DNA of 64,000 nt from Shewanella sp. Arc9-LZ (GCF_010092445.1 NZ_CP048031.1:3968001-4032000), one strand, 5' to 3'; shown: positions 47,662-57,641, counted from the first letter of the stretch. Notes: generated from the sequence alone by a model not told the origin. Numbers and translations are program-made.

Positions 47662-48912
47662 TTAGCCAGCGGTTTTCACACTCACAAACTCAGGGTAAGC
47701 ATCTACTCCACAGTCAGAAGCATCCATACCGTTGTACTCTTCTTCTTCTGTCACACGGATACCCATAGTCATTTTTAATACAAACCATACCAGTAACGAT
47801 GTGGTAAATACCCAAATGAAGATAACCGCAGCACCGTATAGCTGACTGCCAAAACTAGCATCGGCATTTGATAATGGTACTAACATTAGTCCAAGGAATC
47901 CCGCAACACCGTGCACCGAAATGGCACCGACTGGATCATCAATTTTAATTCGGTCAAATGCAATCACTGAGAAGATAACAACTGCACCAGCAACCAAACC
48001 AATTACACCGGCCATTAACAACGAAGGTGATAAAGGATCAGCAGTAATTGCCACTAAACCCGCTAACGCACCGTTTAAAATCATGGTTAAATCAGCTTTA
48101 CCCCAAACAACTTTACACACAATAAGCGCTGAGATTGCACCAAATGCGGCGGCAGAGTTAGTGTTTACAAAGATTTTAGCGACAGCACTGGCGTTTTCAG
48201 CATCTGAAACCAACAGCTGTGAACCACCGTTGAAACCAAACCAACCCATCCATAAAATGAACATACCTAAAGTAGCCATTGGTAAGTTAGAGCCTGGAAT
48301 AGGATGAACTTGGCCATTTTCACCATATTTACCTTTACGAGCACCAAGAAGCAGCACACCAGATACTGCAGCTGCAGCACCAGCCATGTGCACAATGCCA
48401 CTACCAGCAAAGTCAACAAAACCAGCTTCAGAGAGGAATCCACCACCCCATGTCCAGTAACCTTCAATAGGATAAATGACCGCGGTCATGACGACCGAAA
48501 AAGCTAAGAAAGACCATAACTTCATCCGTTCAGCCACAGCACCAGATACTATCGACATTGCCGTAGCAACAAACACGACTTGGAAGAAAAAGTCTGATTC
48601 CAAAGCATGGTCTGCACCATCGGCTTGCGAACCGATTAACGAACCAAAAGAAGGAATAAAACCACCTTCTACATTGTCGACATACATGATGTTGTATCCG
48701 ACGAATAAAAACATCACACATGCAATTGAATATAAACACACGTTTTTAGTTAATATTTCAGTGGTGTTTTTTGAGCGAACTAAGCCGGCTTCTAACATGG
48801 CAAAACCCGCTGCCATCCACATAACTAACGCACCTGAAATGAGGAAATAGAACGTGTCTAATGCAAAACGTAGTTCAGTTACCGTCAGGCCTAATTGAGT
48901 TAATTCTTCCAT
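47662..48912 (-). CDS. amt: Ammonium transporter
   Basis: This 416-residue Amt channel is read from ATG 48912 (MEELTQLG), which has AAGGTGG 5 nt upstream. The open frame begins 12 codons earlier without support. About 11 TM helices are visible, and the pore twin histidines appear in GSGIVHMAGA (about 168) and ISVHGVAGF. The protein lies 10 bp downstream of glnK, the usual Amt-GlnK pair in which GlnK blocks the channel when nitrogen is ample. Sigma-54 and NtrC-type sites upstream of glnK should control both. Confidence 0.95.
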   Translation of the reverse strand: MEELTQLGLTVTELRFALDTFYFLISGALVMWMAAGFAMLEAGLVRSKNTTEILTKNVCLYSIACVMFLFVGYNIMYVDNVEGGFIPSFGSLIGSQADGADHALESDFFFQVVFVATAMSIVSGAVAERMKLWSFLAFSVVMTAVIYPIEGYWTWGGGFLSEAGFVDFAGSGIVHMAGAAAAVSGVLLLGARKGKYGENGQVHPIPGSNLPMATLGMFILWMGWFGFNGGSQLLVSDAENASAVAKIFVNTNSAAAFGAISALIVCKVVWGKADLTMILNGALAGLVAITADPLSPSLLMAGVIGLVAGAVVIFSVIAFDRIKIDDPVGAISVHGVAGFLGLMLVPLSNADASFGSQLYGAAVIFIWVFTTSLLVWFVLKMTMGIRVTEEEEYNGMDASDCGVDAYPEFVSVKTAG

Positions 48913-48922
48913 AGCAGCCACC

Positions 48923-49261
48923 TTATAATGCTTCGTTATCAAGTTCACCCGTACGAATACGGATCGCTTGTTCTAAATCAGTCACAAAAATTTTTCCATC
49001 ACCTATTTTGCCGGTATGTGCAGCACTGGTAATGGCTTCAATAAGCATGTCCAAATTTTCATCTTTGGTGGCAATTTCTAATTTTACTTTAGGAAGAAAG
49101 TCCACTTGATACTCTGCCCCACGATAAAGTTCAGTGTGACCTTTTTGGCGTCCAAAGCCTTTTACTTCAGTAACAGTCATACCTTCAATGCCCATGCCTG
49201 CAATGGCTTCACGGACATCATCCAATTTAAATGGCTTGATGATAGCGCTGACGAGTTTCAT
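48923..49261 (-). CDS. glnK: P-II nitrogen regulatory protein
   Basis: This 112-residue P-II signal protein is read from ATG 49261 (MKLVSAIIKP). GGAGG is 5 nt upstream, and the length is the family norm. The T-loop carries the uridylylation site Tyr51 (TELYRGAEYQVDF). The B-loop region GDGKIFV and the C-terminal RIRTGE are typical. Its position beside amt marks it as GlnK rather than GlnB. It senses ATP, 2-oxoglutarate and glutamine status and gates the ammonium channel. Confidence 0.96.
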   Translation of the reverse strand: MKLVSAIIKPFKLDDVREAIAGMGIEGMTVTEVKGFGRQKGHTELYRGAEYQVDFLPKVKLEIATKDENLDMLIEAITSAAHTGKIGDGKIFVTDLEQAIRIRTGELDNEAL

Positions 49262-49319
49262 CTCGACCTCCAAAAGTGTGAAAAAATGTAATTGTTATTA
49301 ATTTGTTGGATGAGTTAAT

Positions 49320-49334
49320 TCAATCATTAGGCCA
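49320..49334 (-). promoter_or_regulatory. Sigma-54 promoter of glnK-amt
   Basis: On the minus strand TGGCCTAATGATTGA carries the -24 TGGC and -12 TTG elements at correct spacing. The last G/C of the -12 box is A. It lies about 60 bp before the glnK ATG. Confidence 0.65.
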
Positions 49335-49397
49335 CTTTTTCAATATGCTGTTATATATAGCTTTTATTTTATTTACTCTTTTATTTATTAACATTAA

Positions 49398-49414
49398 GGC
49401 ACCAATCAAGTGCA
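49398..49414 (-). promoter_or_regulatory. NtrC-type enhancer site
   Basis: On the minus strand TGCACTTGATTGGTGCC closely matches known NtrC sites (half-sites GCAC and GGTGC, 17-bp spacing). It is about 75 bp upstream of the -12 box. Further TGCACC-like half-sites lie at 49435-49490. Confidence 0.7.
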
Positions 49415-49511
49415 CAAGAAACATCGACGCATCGTTTTGGTGCAGCAAATCATCCACCTTTCATGCTACCTAGCAGCAAGAAACCGGTGCACTATCTCTA
49501 CATAACACAGA

Positions 49512-49543
49512 TAAAAAAACAGCCCTCAAATGAGGGCTGTTTG
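49512..49543 (-). terminator. Rho-independent terminator of nrfA
   Basis: ACAGCCCTCA-aa-TGAGGGCTGT, with a T-run on the minus strand. Confidence 0.85.
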
Positions 49544-49593
49544 TTAGATTTTTCAGGCTTGCACCTGAGGAGATTTTTTATGCTAAGTACAAC

Positions 49594-50991
49594 TTATTTA
49601 TAAGTCGCTTCGCGCTTTTTAGCTTCTTCTTTCCACTTAGGCACCAGTGTTTTCTTAAACTCAGCTTTTTCAGCATTCATGGTTTTCATGTCCATGCCTA
49701 ATGCTGCTTGTGCTTTTGCTTTCGTTGAAGTGTCAGGGTAAGCAATTGGTTGCTTAACACCTTTTGCACCGAGTAACTGAGCAAGTTTAACGCGAGCATC
49801 AGCTGCTTTATCCAATGAAGTACCTAAAATACGTAATACTTCAGCAGGAGCATGAGATGATGCACCATGAGATGCAGTCGCATAATCCCAACGCCACTGT
49901 GAATGACGAATATCCATTAGGATTGGCTTCATTTCAACTTCAGTTGCACCAGCATCCCACGCAGCTTTAGCTTCAAAGTGAGCTTTAACTAATTGAGTTT
50001 CAACACGTGCTTTTAAGTCTTGTGCTTTCTGTTTGCTTTCATTAACTTGCTTAACCATAAACTCTTTGCTTTGGCTGTGACAAGTTGCACATGTTTCTTC
50101 AAAGCGATCAAATGGGTTACCCACTTTATGGTCTGTAAATTTGCGGCCTTTGTCGTTAGTCACTTTAGGCATATGACAATCAACACAACTCACGTTATTT
50201 TGACCGTGAACACCCATTTTCCAAGTTTCATAACCAGGGTGTTGTGCTTTTAGCATAGGAGTTTTAGACACAGCATGAGTCCAATCAGAGAACTCCATGT
50301 TGTCGTAATACACTTCCATTTGCTCAACAGTGGTACCCATATCCCAAGGGAATTTAACGAAACCAGGACGTTCAGCCGTTTTCTCGAAATAATATTCTAC
50401 GTGACATTGAGCACACACCATTGACTGCTTGTCTTTACGAGAAGCTTTATCAAATGGAGTATTCAATGTTGTCATTGCGCGTTCTGCAAACGGACGAGAC
50501 ATACGTAACTTAGATGAGCCTTTTTCATGACAATCGCCACAACCAAGAACATTGACAATTTCTGGACCGCCTTTAGCCCACTTGCCACTGAAATAACCAT
50601 CTTCGCCCTGCTCTTCAATCACACGAGGAACATCAGGACTTTTACAGCTCCAACACGCCATTGGCATTGGACCATCTTCAGCATTTTTTGGCGCACCGGT
50701 ACGCAATGAATTCGTTACGTCAGTAACCGCATACATATGACCTCGTGGTGCATTGTAATCTTTAGCAAAGCCGTAGCCTGCCCACAATACGACTAGACTA
50801 GGTACTTTTTCCAACATATCGACAACTTCTTTGCTTTCATCAGTTGCATGCCAGCTGTCATATTGCTTAGAAAATTTATCTTTATAAACCTCATTTCGAG
50901 GCTCCGTTTTATCACTCGCCATTGCGCCAGCAGCTAAAAAACTGGCTGCCATCACTGCACTCAGTGCAATTGATTTCATATTCATCTTCAT
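49594..50991 (-). CDS. nrfA: Ammonia-forming cytochrome c nitrite reductase
   Basis: This periplasmic pentaheme cytochrome reduces nitrite to ammonia with six electrons. The five heme sites are visible in order: CWSCK (the Lys-ligated catalytic heme), CGDCH, CAQCH, CVDCH and CATCH. A signal peptide ends at AAGAMA. The start at 50991 (MKMNMKS) follows AAAGGG, and ATG 50985 is an alternative. The length (465 residues) is normal. In Shewanella the electrons come from CymA rather than NrfBCD, consistent with the absence of those genes here. It diverges from narQ-narP with NarP- and FNR-type sites between. Confidence 0.97.
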   Translation of the reverse strand: MKMNMKSIALSAVMAASFLAAGAMASDKTEPRNEVYKDKFSKQYDSWHATDESKEVVDMLEKVPSLVVLWAGYGFAKDYNAPRGHMYAVTDVTNSLRTGAPKNAEDGPMPMACWSCKSPDVPRVIEEQGEDGYFSGKWAKGGPEIVNVLGCGDCHEKGSSKLRMSRPFAERAMTTLNTPFDKASRKDKQSMVCAQCHVEYYFEKTAERPGFVKFPWDMGTTVEQMEVYYDNMEFSDWTHAVSKTPMLKAQHPGYETWKMGVHGQNNVSCVDCHMPKVTNDKGRKFTDHKVGNPFDRFEETCATCHSQSKEFMVKQVNESKQKAQDLKARVETQLVKAHFEAKAAWDAGATEVEMKPILMDIRHSQWRWDYATASHGASSHAPAEVLRILGTSLDKAADARVKLAQLLGAKGVKQPIAYPDTSTKAKAQAALGMDMKTMNAEKAEFKKTLVPKWKEEAKKREATYK

Positions 50992-51080
50992 CACCCTTTA
51001 TCTCCGTGTTACATTATATTTAATTTAATAATCACGACATCTCCAAAGTCAAAGTTAGCGATTTAACACCGCTTTAAATA

Positions 51081-51096
51081 TACCCCTTATGGGGTA
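51081..51096. promoter_or_regulatory. NarP/NarL-type 7-2-7 site
   Basis: TACCCCT-TA-TGGGGTA is an inverted pair of heptamers that fits the NarL/NarP consensus except one base. It sits 90 bp from nrfA and about 170 bp from narQ. Confidence 0.75.
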
Positions 51097-51109
51097 TAGC
51101 GATGAAAGT

Positions 51110-51123
51110 TTGCGCCAGATCAA
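51110..51123. promoter_or_regulatory. Possible FNR/EtrA site
   Basis: TTGCGCCAGATCAA matches 8 of 10 positions of TTGATN4ATCAA. The site is degenerate and is tentative. Confidence 0.3.
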
Positions 51124-51268
51124 CATGTAAACAGGATGTATTTCACAGTTTTGTAAACTTGTTAATGTTATCAACCCATACCTAATGTAGAACACACTAT
51201 TGGACATCATATAAAACAGTACTTTTGACTTATTTTTAATCACTAATCGCTATCAACAGCAGGATTTT

Positions 51269-52984
51269 ATGTTTACTCGTGGCAGCCTTACTTCCACCAT
51301 TTTAAGTTTAATGCTCATTTTAATTTTGTTGTCATCAAGCTTAGCGGTGTTTTCTATCGTCAATTTAACCTTCAGCTTAGGCGATGCCAAAGGCATCAAC
51401 GCCTCGGGTTCACTGCGAATGCAAAGTTATAGGCTGTTGTTGTATACCAATGCCGGCAGTAGTAATACCGATGAAAAAATTTCTGCCTTCGAAAATACAC
51501 TTAGTTCAGAAGCACTTAAACGCTCTCTTCAGTGGTATAGCCCCAAAGAGCTGCGAGACCAATATTTATTGGTTATCGATAAGTGGCAAGTGATGAGAGT
51601 GTATATTGAAGAAGGGAATACGCGACTTTACTCAGCCTCATTAACCGACTTTGTCGACACCATTGATACCTTGGTATTAAAGATGGAATTGTTCGCGGCC
51701 TTTAAATTAAAGTTATTGGTTATTGGGCAGATTATCGGCTTATTTATTTTACTTGTTATCGCTTTCTTTGCCGTAGTATTCACACGTAAACGGGTTGTTA
51801 AACCATTGCAATTGTTGATGGATAGCGCAGCAACTATTTCGAAAGGTAACTTCAAAGTTGAGATGCCTAAAACGGGTTATATAGAACTGACGGCTCTAGG
51901 TAATGCACTGCAAAAGACGGCAGCGGAATTAGCCCATTTATATGAAGATTTAGAAAACCAAGTGAACGAAAAAACCTTGGCATTAACCCGAGCAAACAAT
52001 GAGCTAAAGTTTTTATACGACAATCTACTCATGTTACATGCTGATAAACTCGACTATAAAGCATTACAATCTGCAATCAATCAGCTGAAATATTATGAAG
52101 ACTTAACCTTTCTTCGCTTAGTCGTTGAGCATGATGATGGCTCTAAAGACGTTATTAAAGCTGAAGGCGGCTGGCCTGATGAGTTAGCCACTGAATCGGT
52201 ACAGTTTCCGCTATTAATAGAAAAGACCCAAATGGGCTATTTAGATGTAATATCTAATAAGCCATTGAATAAATTATTGTTTGAAAACTTCGCCATGATG
52301 TTAACCCGTTCAATTACTATCCATAATGCTACTGAACAACGGCAGCAACTGGCGCTACTGGAAGAACGTGCGGTCATCGCTAGAGAATTACATGATTCAA
52401 TTGGGCAATTATTATCTTTTCTGAAAATCCAGGTGAGTTTATTACGTAAAAGTCTTGCTCACAGTTGTCGTAGCCCTGAAGTAGAAGGTCAATTGACAGA
52501 GATTAATGAAGGTGTCAGTACTGCTTATGTACAATTACGTGAACTGTTATCAACCTTTAGATTAACCATTAAAGAGCCTAATTTAAGTCAAGCTATTGAA
52601 GTTATGTTGGATCAATTACGTCATCAAACGAATATCAATATCCAATTGAATTACAAGATATCAGCACATTTACTTGAAGCTAAACAACACATTCATATTT
52701 TACAATTAATTCGCGAAGCGACATTAAATGCAATTAAACACGCTAACCCTGCTCATATAGTGGTAGATTGTCAGTTAACAAATAATGGCATGATTACTAT
52801 TACAATATGTGATGATGGCATTGGCGTGACACATTTAGCTGAACGAGATCAGCATTTCGGTATTGGCATCATGCATGAACGCGCCAACAAACTGAATGGT
52901 ATCGTTTCGTTCAATAGTAACCAGCTCGGCGGTACGACTGTTACGCTGAGTTTTCCACCTCAACAGGAGCCTTTAAATGGGTAA
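51269..52984 (+). CDS. narQ: Nitrate/nitrite sensor histidine kinase NarQ
   Basis: This 571-residue sensor kinase has an N-terminal TM (about 11-32) and a short periplasmic region with a P-box-like SLGDAKGINASGSLRMQSYR segment (about 36-55) that binds nitrate. A second TM (about 146-168), a HAMP linker, a coiled-coil signalling helix, a GAF-like region and a HisKA_3 domain follow. The phospho-acceptor His is in RELHDSIGQ. The ATPase N box is in EATLNAIKHA, and GxG is near CDDGIGV. It shares an 8-bp overlap with narP, forming the NarQ-NarP pair. Confidence 0.93.
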   Translation: MFTRGSLTSTILSLMLILILLSSSLAVFSIVNLTFSLGDAKGINASGSLRMQSYRLLLYTNAGSSNTDEKISAFENTLSSEALKRSLQWYSPKELRDQYLLVIDKWQVMRVYIEEGNTRLYSASLTDFVDTIDTLVLKMELFAAFKLKLLVIGQIIGLFILLVIAFFAVVFTRKRVVKPLQLLMDSAATISKGNFKVEMPKTGYIELTALGNALQKTAAELAHLYEDLENQVNEKTLALTRANNELKFLYDNLLMLHADKLDYKALQSAINQLKYYEDLTFLRLVVEHDDGSKDVIKAEGGWPDELATESVQFPLLIEKTQMGYLDVISNKPLNKLLFENFAMMLTRSITIHNATEQRQQLALLEERAVIARELHDSIGQLLSFLKIQVSLLRKSLAHSCRSPEVEGQLTEINEGVSTAYVQLRELLSTFRLTIKEPNLSQAIEVMLDQLRHQTNINIQLNYKISAHLLEAKQHIHILQLIREATLNAIKHANPAHIVVDCQLTNNGMITITICDDGIGVTHLAERDQHFGIGIMHERANKLNGIVSFNSNQLGGTTVTLSFPPQQEPLNG

Positions 52985-53606
52985 GCCGTATTCCGTACTT
53001 GTTGTCGATGATCATCCATTATTACGCCGTGGTATTTGCCAATTAATCACCTCCGACGGTGACTTTTCGCTTTTTGGTGAAACGGGCACGGGACTAGAAG
53101 CTCTTACCGCCGTAGCCGAAGATGAACCCGATATTATTTTGCTCGATTTGAATATGAAAGGCATGTCTGGGCTTGATACTCTCAATGCTATGCGTCAAGA
53201 AGGTGTAACAGCAAGAATTGTGATTTTAACCGTCTCAGACGCTAAACAAGATGTCATTAGACTACTGCGAGCGGGTGCTGACGGCTATTTACTCAAAGAC
53301 ACTGAGCCTGATTTACTGTTAGAGCAACTCAAAAAAGCCATGCTGGGTCACCGAGTCATTAGTGATGAAGTAGAAGCTTATCTTTATGAGTTGAAAAATA
53401 CCATTGACGACAACAGCTGGATAGAGAATTTAACCCCGCGTGAATTACAAATATTGCAGGAGCTGGCGGAAGGTAAAAGTAATCGAATGATCGCCGAAGA
53501 CTTACACATCAGCGAAGGCACTGTTAAAGTTCATGTGAAGAATTTGCTGCGTAAAGCAAATGCAAAATCTCGCACAGAAATGGCCGTACGCTACCTTAAC
53601 AATTAG
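52977..53606 (+). CDS. narP: Response regulator NarP
   Basis: This 209-residue regulator has a receiver domain (phospho-acceptor Asp in ILLDLNMKG, about 57; acidic pocket VVDDHP; Lys in YLLKDTEP) and a LuxR/NarL-type helix-turn-helix (LTPRELQILQELAEGKSNRM, then GTVKVHVKNLL). The NarP name follows its overlap with narQ and the 7-2-7 site upstream of the divergent nrfA. Confidence 0.93.
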   Translation: MGKPYSVLVVDDHPLLRRGICQLITSDGDFSLFGETGTGLEALTAVAEDEPDIILLDLNMKGMSGLDTLNAMRQEGVTARIVILTVSDAKQDVIRLLRAGADGYLLKDTEPDLLLEQLKKAMLGHRVISDEVEAYLYELKNTIDDNSWIENLTPRELQILQELAEGKSNRMIAEDLHISEGTVKVHVKNLLRKANAKSRTEMAVRYLNN

Positions 53607-53628
53607 CCCACTATCAAAATCATATTTA

Positions 53629-53661
53629 ACAACAAGGCCACTTAAACGTGGTTTTGTTGTT
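53629..53661. terminator. Bidirectional terminator between narP and yacL-like gene
   Basis: AACAACAA / TTGTTGTT with an inner CCAC/GTGG stem. Confidence 0.7.
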
Positions 53662-53691
53662 ATTTATCATCCACTAGAATTAAGAGATGGG

Positions 53692-54063
53692 TTATTTATC
53701 GTTAATAAATGCTAACCAACTTTGCAGTACTGACTCAAAGTCTTCCAGACCACAATAACACTCAGATTCCGCATTATACAGGCTCATGGAGTCTTCTAAT
53801 AAGTGCTCTTCCTCAAAATCAATCACACTGGCAAACACTCTCACTTGCTCAAAGTCGATGTCGATAGTTAACTCTCCACCGATATCCCGCAAATGGTTAA
53901 GCGCCCCAGATTTGATTAACACAATCTGGGTGAGAATATGATTAGCTTTGCTCTTGTCGTCACCAAGCTCTTCAGCAAACCATCTGCCTAACACTTCATG
54001 ACCCATGCTAAATTCAGCAAAGACCGTGCCTTCTAGGCGATTTCGACGAAATTGATATTCCAT
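53692..54063 (-). CDS. yacL: UPF0231 family protein YacL
   Basis: This 123-residue acidic cytoplasmic protein matches E. coli YacL at key points: MEYQF start, SMGHEVLGRWF (about 19-29), FEQVRVFA and the closing CGLEDFESVLQ. The family has no known function. It lies between convergent narP and divergent zntB and appears monocistronic. Confidence 0.88.
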   Translation of the reverse strand: MEYQFRRNRLEGTVFAEFSMGHEVLGRWFAEELGDDKSKANHILTQIVLIKSGALNHLRDIGGELTIDIDFEQVRVFASVIDFEEEHLLEDSMSLYNAESECYCGLEDFESVLQSWLAFINDK

Positions 54064-54248
54064 ACTAGTACTCTTTTATTAGCATTTTTTCTATTTTAAC
54101 CGATGAACGGCCACTCTGCTGCTCGTTAGTTCAGCAAATATTGCGCTTGATGGTTAAATGCACGATAAATAAAGGATTTCATTTTATAAGGTTGTTTTAA
54201 ACTTGGGCAAGATAAAAAAATAGCGTAAATTATTACAATAGTGATCAC

Positions 54249-55229
54249 ATGGAATCTCTAATAATGAATAATGGTTTTATATACAGTTTATTGCTTACCG
54301 GCCCCAATGCTGGCCAGTCACTTACCGCGGAACAAATAGCACAATGGCAGCCTGCTGATGGGCTGTTGTGGTTACATCTGCGATATCGTGAACCTAAAGC
54401 TCGTAAATGGATTCTCAACTCCGGCTTACAGAGGGTTGAGATGGATACTCTGTTGGCCACTGATACTCGTCCACGAGTATTAAGTTCCGACAAAGGAATT
54501 TTACTGGCGTTACGAGGAGTTAATTTAAACCCAAACTCCGATCCAGAAGACATGGTCGCAGTGCGGATCTACGCTGAAGAGCACAAGATCATCTCAACCT
54601 GCGAGCGCCAGTTACAATCGGTGATTGATGTTGCCGATGCGATAACACAAGGCAAAGGTCCGGTTGATAGTGCAGCGTTTATCATGGCCATTTGTGAGCG
54701 TCTGACGCAACGTAAAGTGGAGTTTATTGGCAAACTGGAAGAGCAGCTCGATGAATTAGAAGAACGCGTTGTCACTCAAGTAAACAAAACCTTACGTACT
54801 GACATTGCCGAGCTGCGCAGACAAACCGTAGTATTGCGTCGCTACCTCGCGCCCCAACGAGAAGCATTTTCTCGTATGCTACAAGAAGCCAGCGAACTAT
54901 TTGACGACAATGATAAAGTCCGCTTACGTGAAATACACGAAACCCTTATTCGAGTAATAGAAGATCTTGATGCAATACGCGATCGAGCCAGCGTTACGCA
55001 GGAAGAGCTTCAATCACAACAGTCGGAACAAGTGAATCAGAGACTGTATTTCTTATCATTGATTTCGGCGGTATTTTTACCATTAGGTTTTTTAACAGGT
55101 TTATTGGGCGTCAATATTGGCGGAATACCTGGCGCTGAATCAAATTGGGCTTTTGCCGCATTCTGTGGCGGATTGTTTGCGCTGATAGGTTTGCAAATGT
55201 ACTTATTCTACCGTTTGAAATGGCTATAA
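54249..55229 (+). CDS. zntB: Zinc transporter ZntB
   Basis: This 326-residue CorA/MIT-family transporter has a large cytoplasmic N-terminal domain with a long helix (about 130-260). Two closely spaced C-terminal TM helices (about 268-288 and 298-318) follow, with the loop LLGVNIGGIPG between them holding the GxN signature in the ZntB form (GVN). It is a pentameric Zn2+ carrier in the inner membrane. ATG 54249 or 54264 could start it. Neither has a strong ribosome-binding site. Confidence 0.9.
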   Translation: MESLIMNNGFIYSLLLTGPNAGQSLTAEQIAQWQPADGLLWLHLRYREPKARKWILNSGLQRVEMDTLLATDTRPRVLSSDKGILLALRGVNLNPNSDPEDMVAVRIYAEEHKIISTCERQLQSVIDVADAITQGKGPVDSAAFIMAICERLTQRKVEFIGKLEEQLDELEERVVTQVNKTLRTDIAELRRQTVVLRRYLAPQREAFSRMLQEASELFDDNDKVRLREIHETLIRVIEDLDAIRDRASVTQEELQSQQSEQVNQRLYFLSLISAVFLPLGFLTGLLGVNIGGIPGAESNWAFAAFCGGLFALIGLQMYLFYRLKWL

Positions 55230-55432
55230 TCCGCCTCTAATATACATGATGGACATTGATCTGCTGAGGGTTAACTACTCGTCAAGAGCGGCTAATTTGC
55301 ACGTAATGACAATAAAATGATTAGCGGAGTTAACTTGGTATTACCTAACGTTAAACTACTAACGTTGAGCAATATAAAGCGACGGAGTTAATCACTTATC
55401 CAAGGCCATTCTAAGCAAATTTAACTGTAAAC

Positions 55433-55462
55433 AAAAAAGGACACCGAAGCGTCCTTTTTAAT
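55433..55462. terminator. Terminator between zntB and FKBP gene
   Basis: AAAAAGGAC, an 8-nt loop, GTCCTTTTT. It is symmetric and serves convergent genes. Confidence 0.8.
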
Positions 55463-55503
55463 TTATATTTATCAGTCTTTTAACGACTGAAACAATGTTG
55501 ATA

Positions 55504-56256
55504 TTACTTAGTTTCTACTGCAGCAGGTGTTTTCTCTACTGACATTAATTCAACTTCAAAAACCAATGTTGAGTTAGCAGGAATAGTGCCAGTATCACGT
55601 TCGCCATAAGCTAATTCTGATGGGATAACAAACTTATACTTAGCGCCTACAGGCATTAACTGTACGCCTTCAGTCCAACCAGGAATAACACGGTTTAGTG
55701 GGAACTTAGCCGTTTCACCACGAGCATATGAACTGTCAAATTCGGTGCCATCAATTAACGTGCCACGGTAATGAACTTCAACAGTGTCTTCAGCAGCAGG
55801 CTTTTCACCACTACCGGCCTCTAATACTTCGTACTGCAAACCAGACTCAGTCGTGGTTACGCCTTCTTTGGCTTTATTGTCTTCTAAGAATTTTTTGCCA
55901 TCTGCAATTGATTTAGCAGCTAACGTTTCAGCTTGCTCTAAGCGCTTGTCGTTTAGTTTTTTATCTAGGTTTTGTAATACAGTCTGCATTTCTTCTTCAG
56001 TTAACTGCATTTCTTCGCCTAAGCCATCGCTAAAGCCTTTAATCACCATAGCGCGGTCAACAGCAAAGCCTAATTCTTCTTGCTCTTTAATGTGACCAGA
56101 CATGTACTTACCAATTGAACCACCAACACTATATGCTTCTTTTTGAACGTCAGTTGTCAATTCAACTTTCTTTTGAGCAACGTCTTGTTCCTGATTACAC
56201 GCAGTAAGGCCAACAACGGCTAATGCAACTAACGATAATTTGTAAATAGATTTCAT
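55504..56256 (-). CDS. FKBP-type peptidyl-prolyl isomerase (FkpA-like lipoprotein)
   Basis: This is a 250-residue isomerase. A lipoprotein signal (LTACN, Cys20) is followed by an N-terminal dimerisation helix region (about 40-125) and a C-terminal FKBP domain (about 140-240). The domain holds VEVHYRGTLIDGTEFDSSY, the rotamase pocket GWTEGVQLMPVG and FVIPSELAYGE. The arrangement is that of FkpA/FklB-type envelope foldases. In Shewanella such proteins help fold periplasmic and outer-membrane proteins. It is monocistronic between two terminators. Confidence 0.92.
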   Translation of the reverse strand: MKSIYKLSLVALAVVGLTACNQEQDVAQKKVELTTDVQKEAYSVGGSIGKYMSGHIKEQEELGFAVDRAMVIKGFSDGLGEEMQLTEEEMQTVLQNLDKKLNDKRLEQAETLAAKSIADGKKFLEDNKAKEGVTTTESGLQYEVLEAGSGEKPAAEDTVEVHYRGTLIDGTEFDSSYARGETAKFPLNRVIPGWTEGVQLMPVGAKYKFVIPSELAYGERDTGTIPANSTLVFEVELMSVEKTPAAVETK

Positions 56257-56424
56257 TAAAGCTTCCTCAGCATCCTATAGTGGTTACAATAACCTTAATA
56301 CATTCAATCAATGAGATGTTTAATTGGTCATGTTCTCTTGCCACTTTATACTAGTTAAAACGGTTATACCATTGGGTAAACCTTATATGACAAGGTTTAG
56401 GACAATAATTCAAGGAGCAAGTTC

Positions 56425-57393
56425 ATGATACGCGTTCCAATGCTGTTTTTTTGGCCAACTCTAGTCTTAGTAAGCCTATTATCTGCATGCCAACCAACAG
56501 CGACGAAAGTTAAGGTCATCACTACTGATGCCAGTTATAGTGCAAGTTTGTCAAATGATGCAACCATAGCCTTGGTTAGCACGGCTCATAATGGCGTACA
56601 GGTATGGGATCTTACTGACTCAACGTTGTCTTACCAGTGGCTCCAAGGCCAACAACAAAATACCAGTAACGTCATTGATACTGCGATATCAGCAAATAGC
56701 CTTTATGCTGCAACAATTAGCAGCCACTCACTTGCAATATGGCGATTAACCGATGGTTCATCTGTCGGATGGTGGTCTTTGCCTTCTTATGCGCAAAGTG
56801 TCGCCATCGCTAATACAGGGCAAACCCTTGTGGGCTTAGTCGATGGCTCTGTGATGTCATTGTCACCTGAAAAATCACGCTTAATTCAATTTTTGGGCCA
56901 TCAAGAAAAAGTGAATAGCGTGTCTATTAGTGCCGATGGCAATACAGCATTAAGCGGCGGGAATGATGGTAAAGTATTACTTTGGCAAGCCCAAACGGGT
57001 CAACCATTACAACAATGGCAGTTAACATCCCGCATCACTAAAGTGGCGATTAACGATTCAGCGACTCTCAGCTTTGCAAGCGATATCACCGGTAATGCCA
57101 CCCTGTGGCAGTCGGATACCGGTAAACCAATAAGTCATCTCGATATTAATCGACGCCAAATGAATTTTTCAAGTGCTCGCTTTGTTAATAATGACCAGCA
57201 ATTACTCACAGGTACGCCATCAAGAGAAATCTTTTTATGGCAAATAGACTCAGGTAAACGACTTTCTCGCTGGCAAGTTCAATTGAGTAAAAACACCCAA
57301 AACAAAGGCGCTGTAGTATACTCTGCCGCAATGATAGCACCTGGCTCGATAGTCAGTATTAGCAGCCAAGGTTTAGTTGAATATTGGCAGTAA
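56425..57393 (+). CDS. WD40-repeat lipoprotein
   Basis: This 322-residue lipoprotein (LLSACQ, Cys22) has four or more WD40-like blades, each ending in WD/W-containing strands: GVQVWDLTD, LAIWRLTDGSS, KVLLWQAQTG, ATLWQSDTGK and IFLWQIDSGK. It may be a scaffold in the periplasm or outer membrane. It starts 36 bp upstream of slyX on the same strand. Partners are unknown. Confidence 0.85.
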   Translation: MIRVPMLFFWPTLVLVSLLSACQPTATKVKVITTDASYSASLSNDATIALVSTAHNGVQVWDLTDSTLSYQWLQGQQQNTSNVIDTAISANSLYAATISSHSLAIWRLTDGSSVGWWSLPSYAQSVAIANTGQTLVGLVDGSVMSLSPEKSRLIQFLGHQEKVNSVSISADGNTALSGGNDGKVLLWQAQTGQPLQQWQLTSRITKVAINDSATLSFASDITGNATLWQSDTGKPISHLDINRRQMNFSSARFVNNDQQLLTGTPSREIFLWQIDSGKRLSRWQVQLSKNTQNKGAVVYSAAMIAPGSIVSISSQGLVEYWQ

Positions 57394-57428
57394 TAACTAA
57401 TGTAATAATTCAGTAATAAGAGGTCGAC

Positions 57429-57641
57429 ATGGAAAGCGTTTTACAAAAGATTGATGATCTTGAAATGAAATTATCATTTCAAGATATCTCCATTGAAGAG
57501 TTAAACCAAGAAGTGATAAAACTCAATGCATTAGTTGCCAGACAGCAACAGCAAATGCTATTAATGGTTAATAAACTGCATTCTATTGAGCCTAGTAACA
57601 TGGCGTCTTCTGCCGAAGAGACTCCACCACCACATTACTAA
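57429..57641 (+). CDS. slyX: SlyX family protein
   Basis: This 70-residue protein is a single coiled coil ([20 protein letters not shown] with heptads) followed by a Pro-rich tail TPPPHY, the SlyX pattern. Function is unknown. AGAGG precedes the ATG. Confidence 0.9.
   Translation: MESVLQKIDDLEMKLSFQDISIEELNQEVIKLNALVARQQQQMLLMVNKLHSIEPSNMASSAEETPPPHY

Noticed and set aside
51110..51260. A CRP site upstream of nrfA
   Set aside because: Only TGTGA half-sites are visible, and no full TGTGA-N6-TCACA was found.
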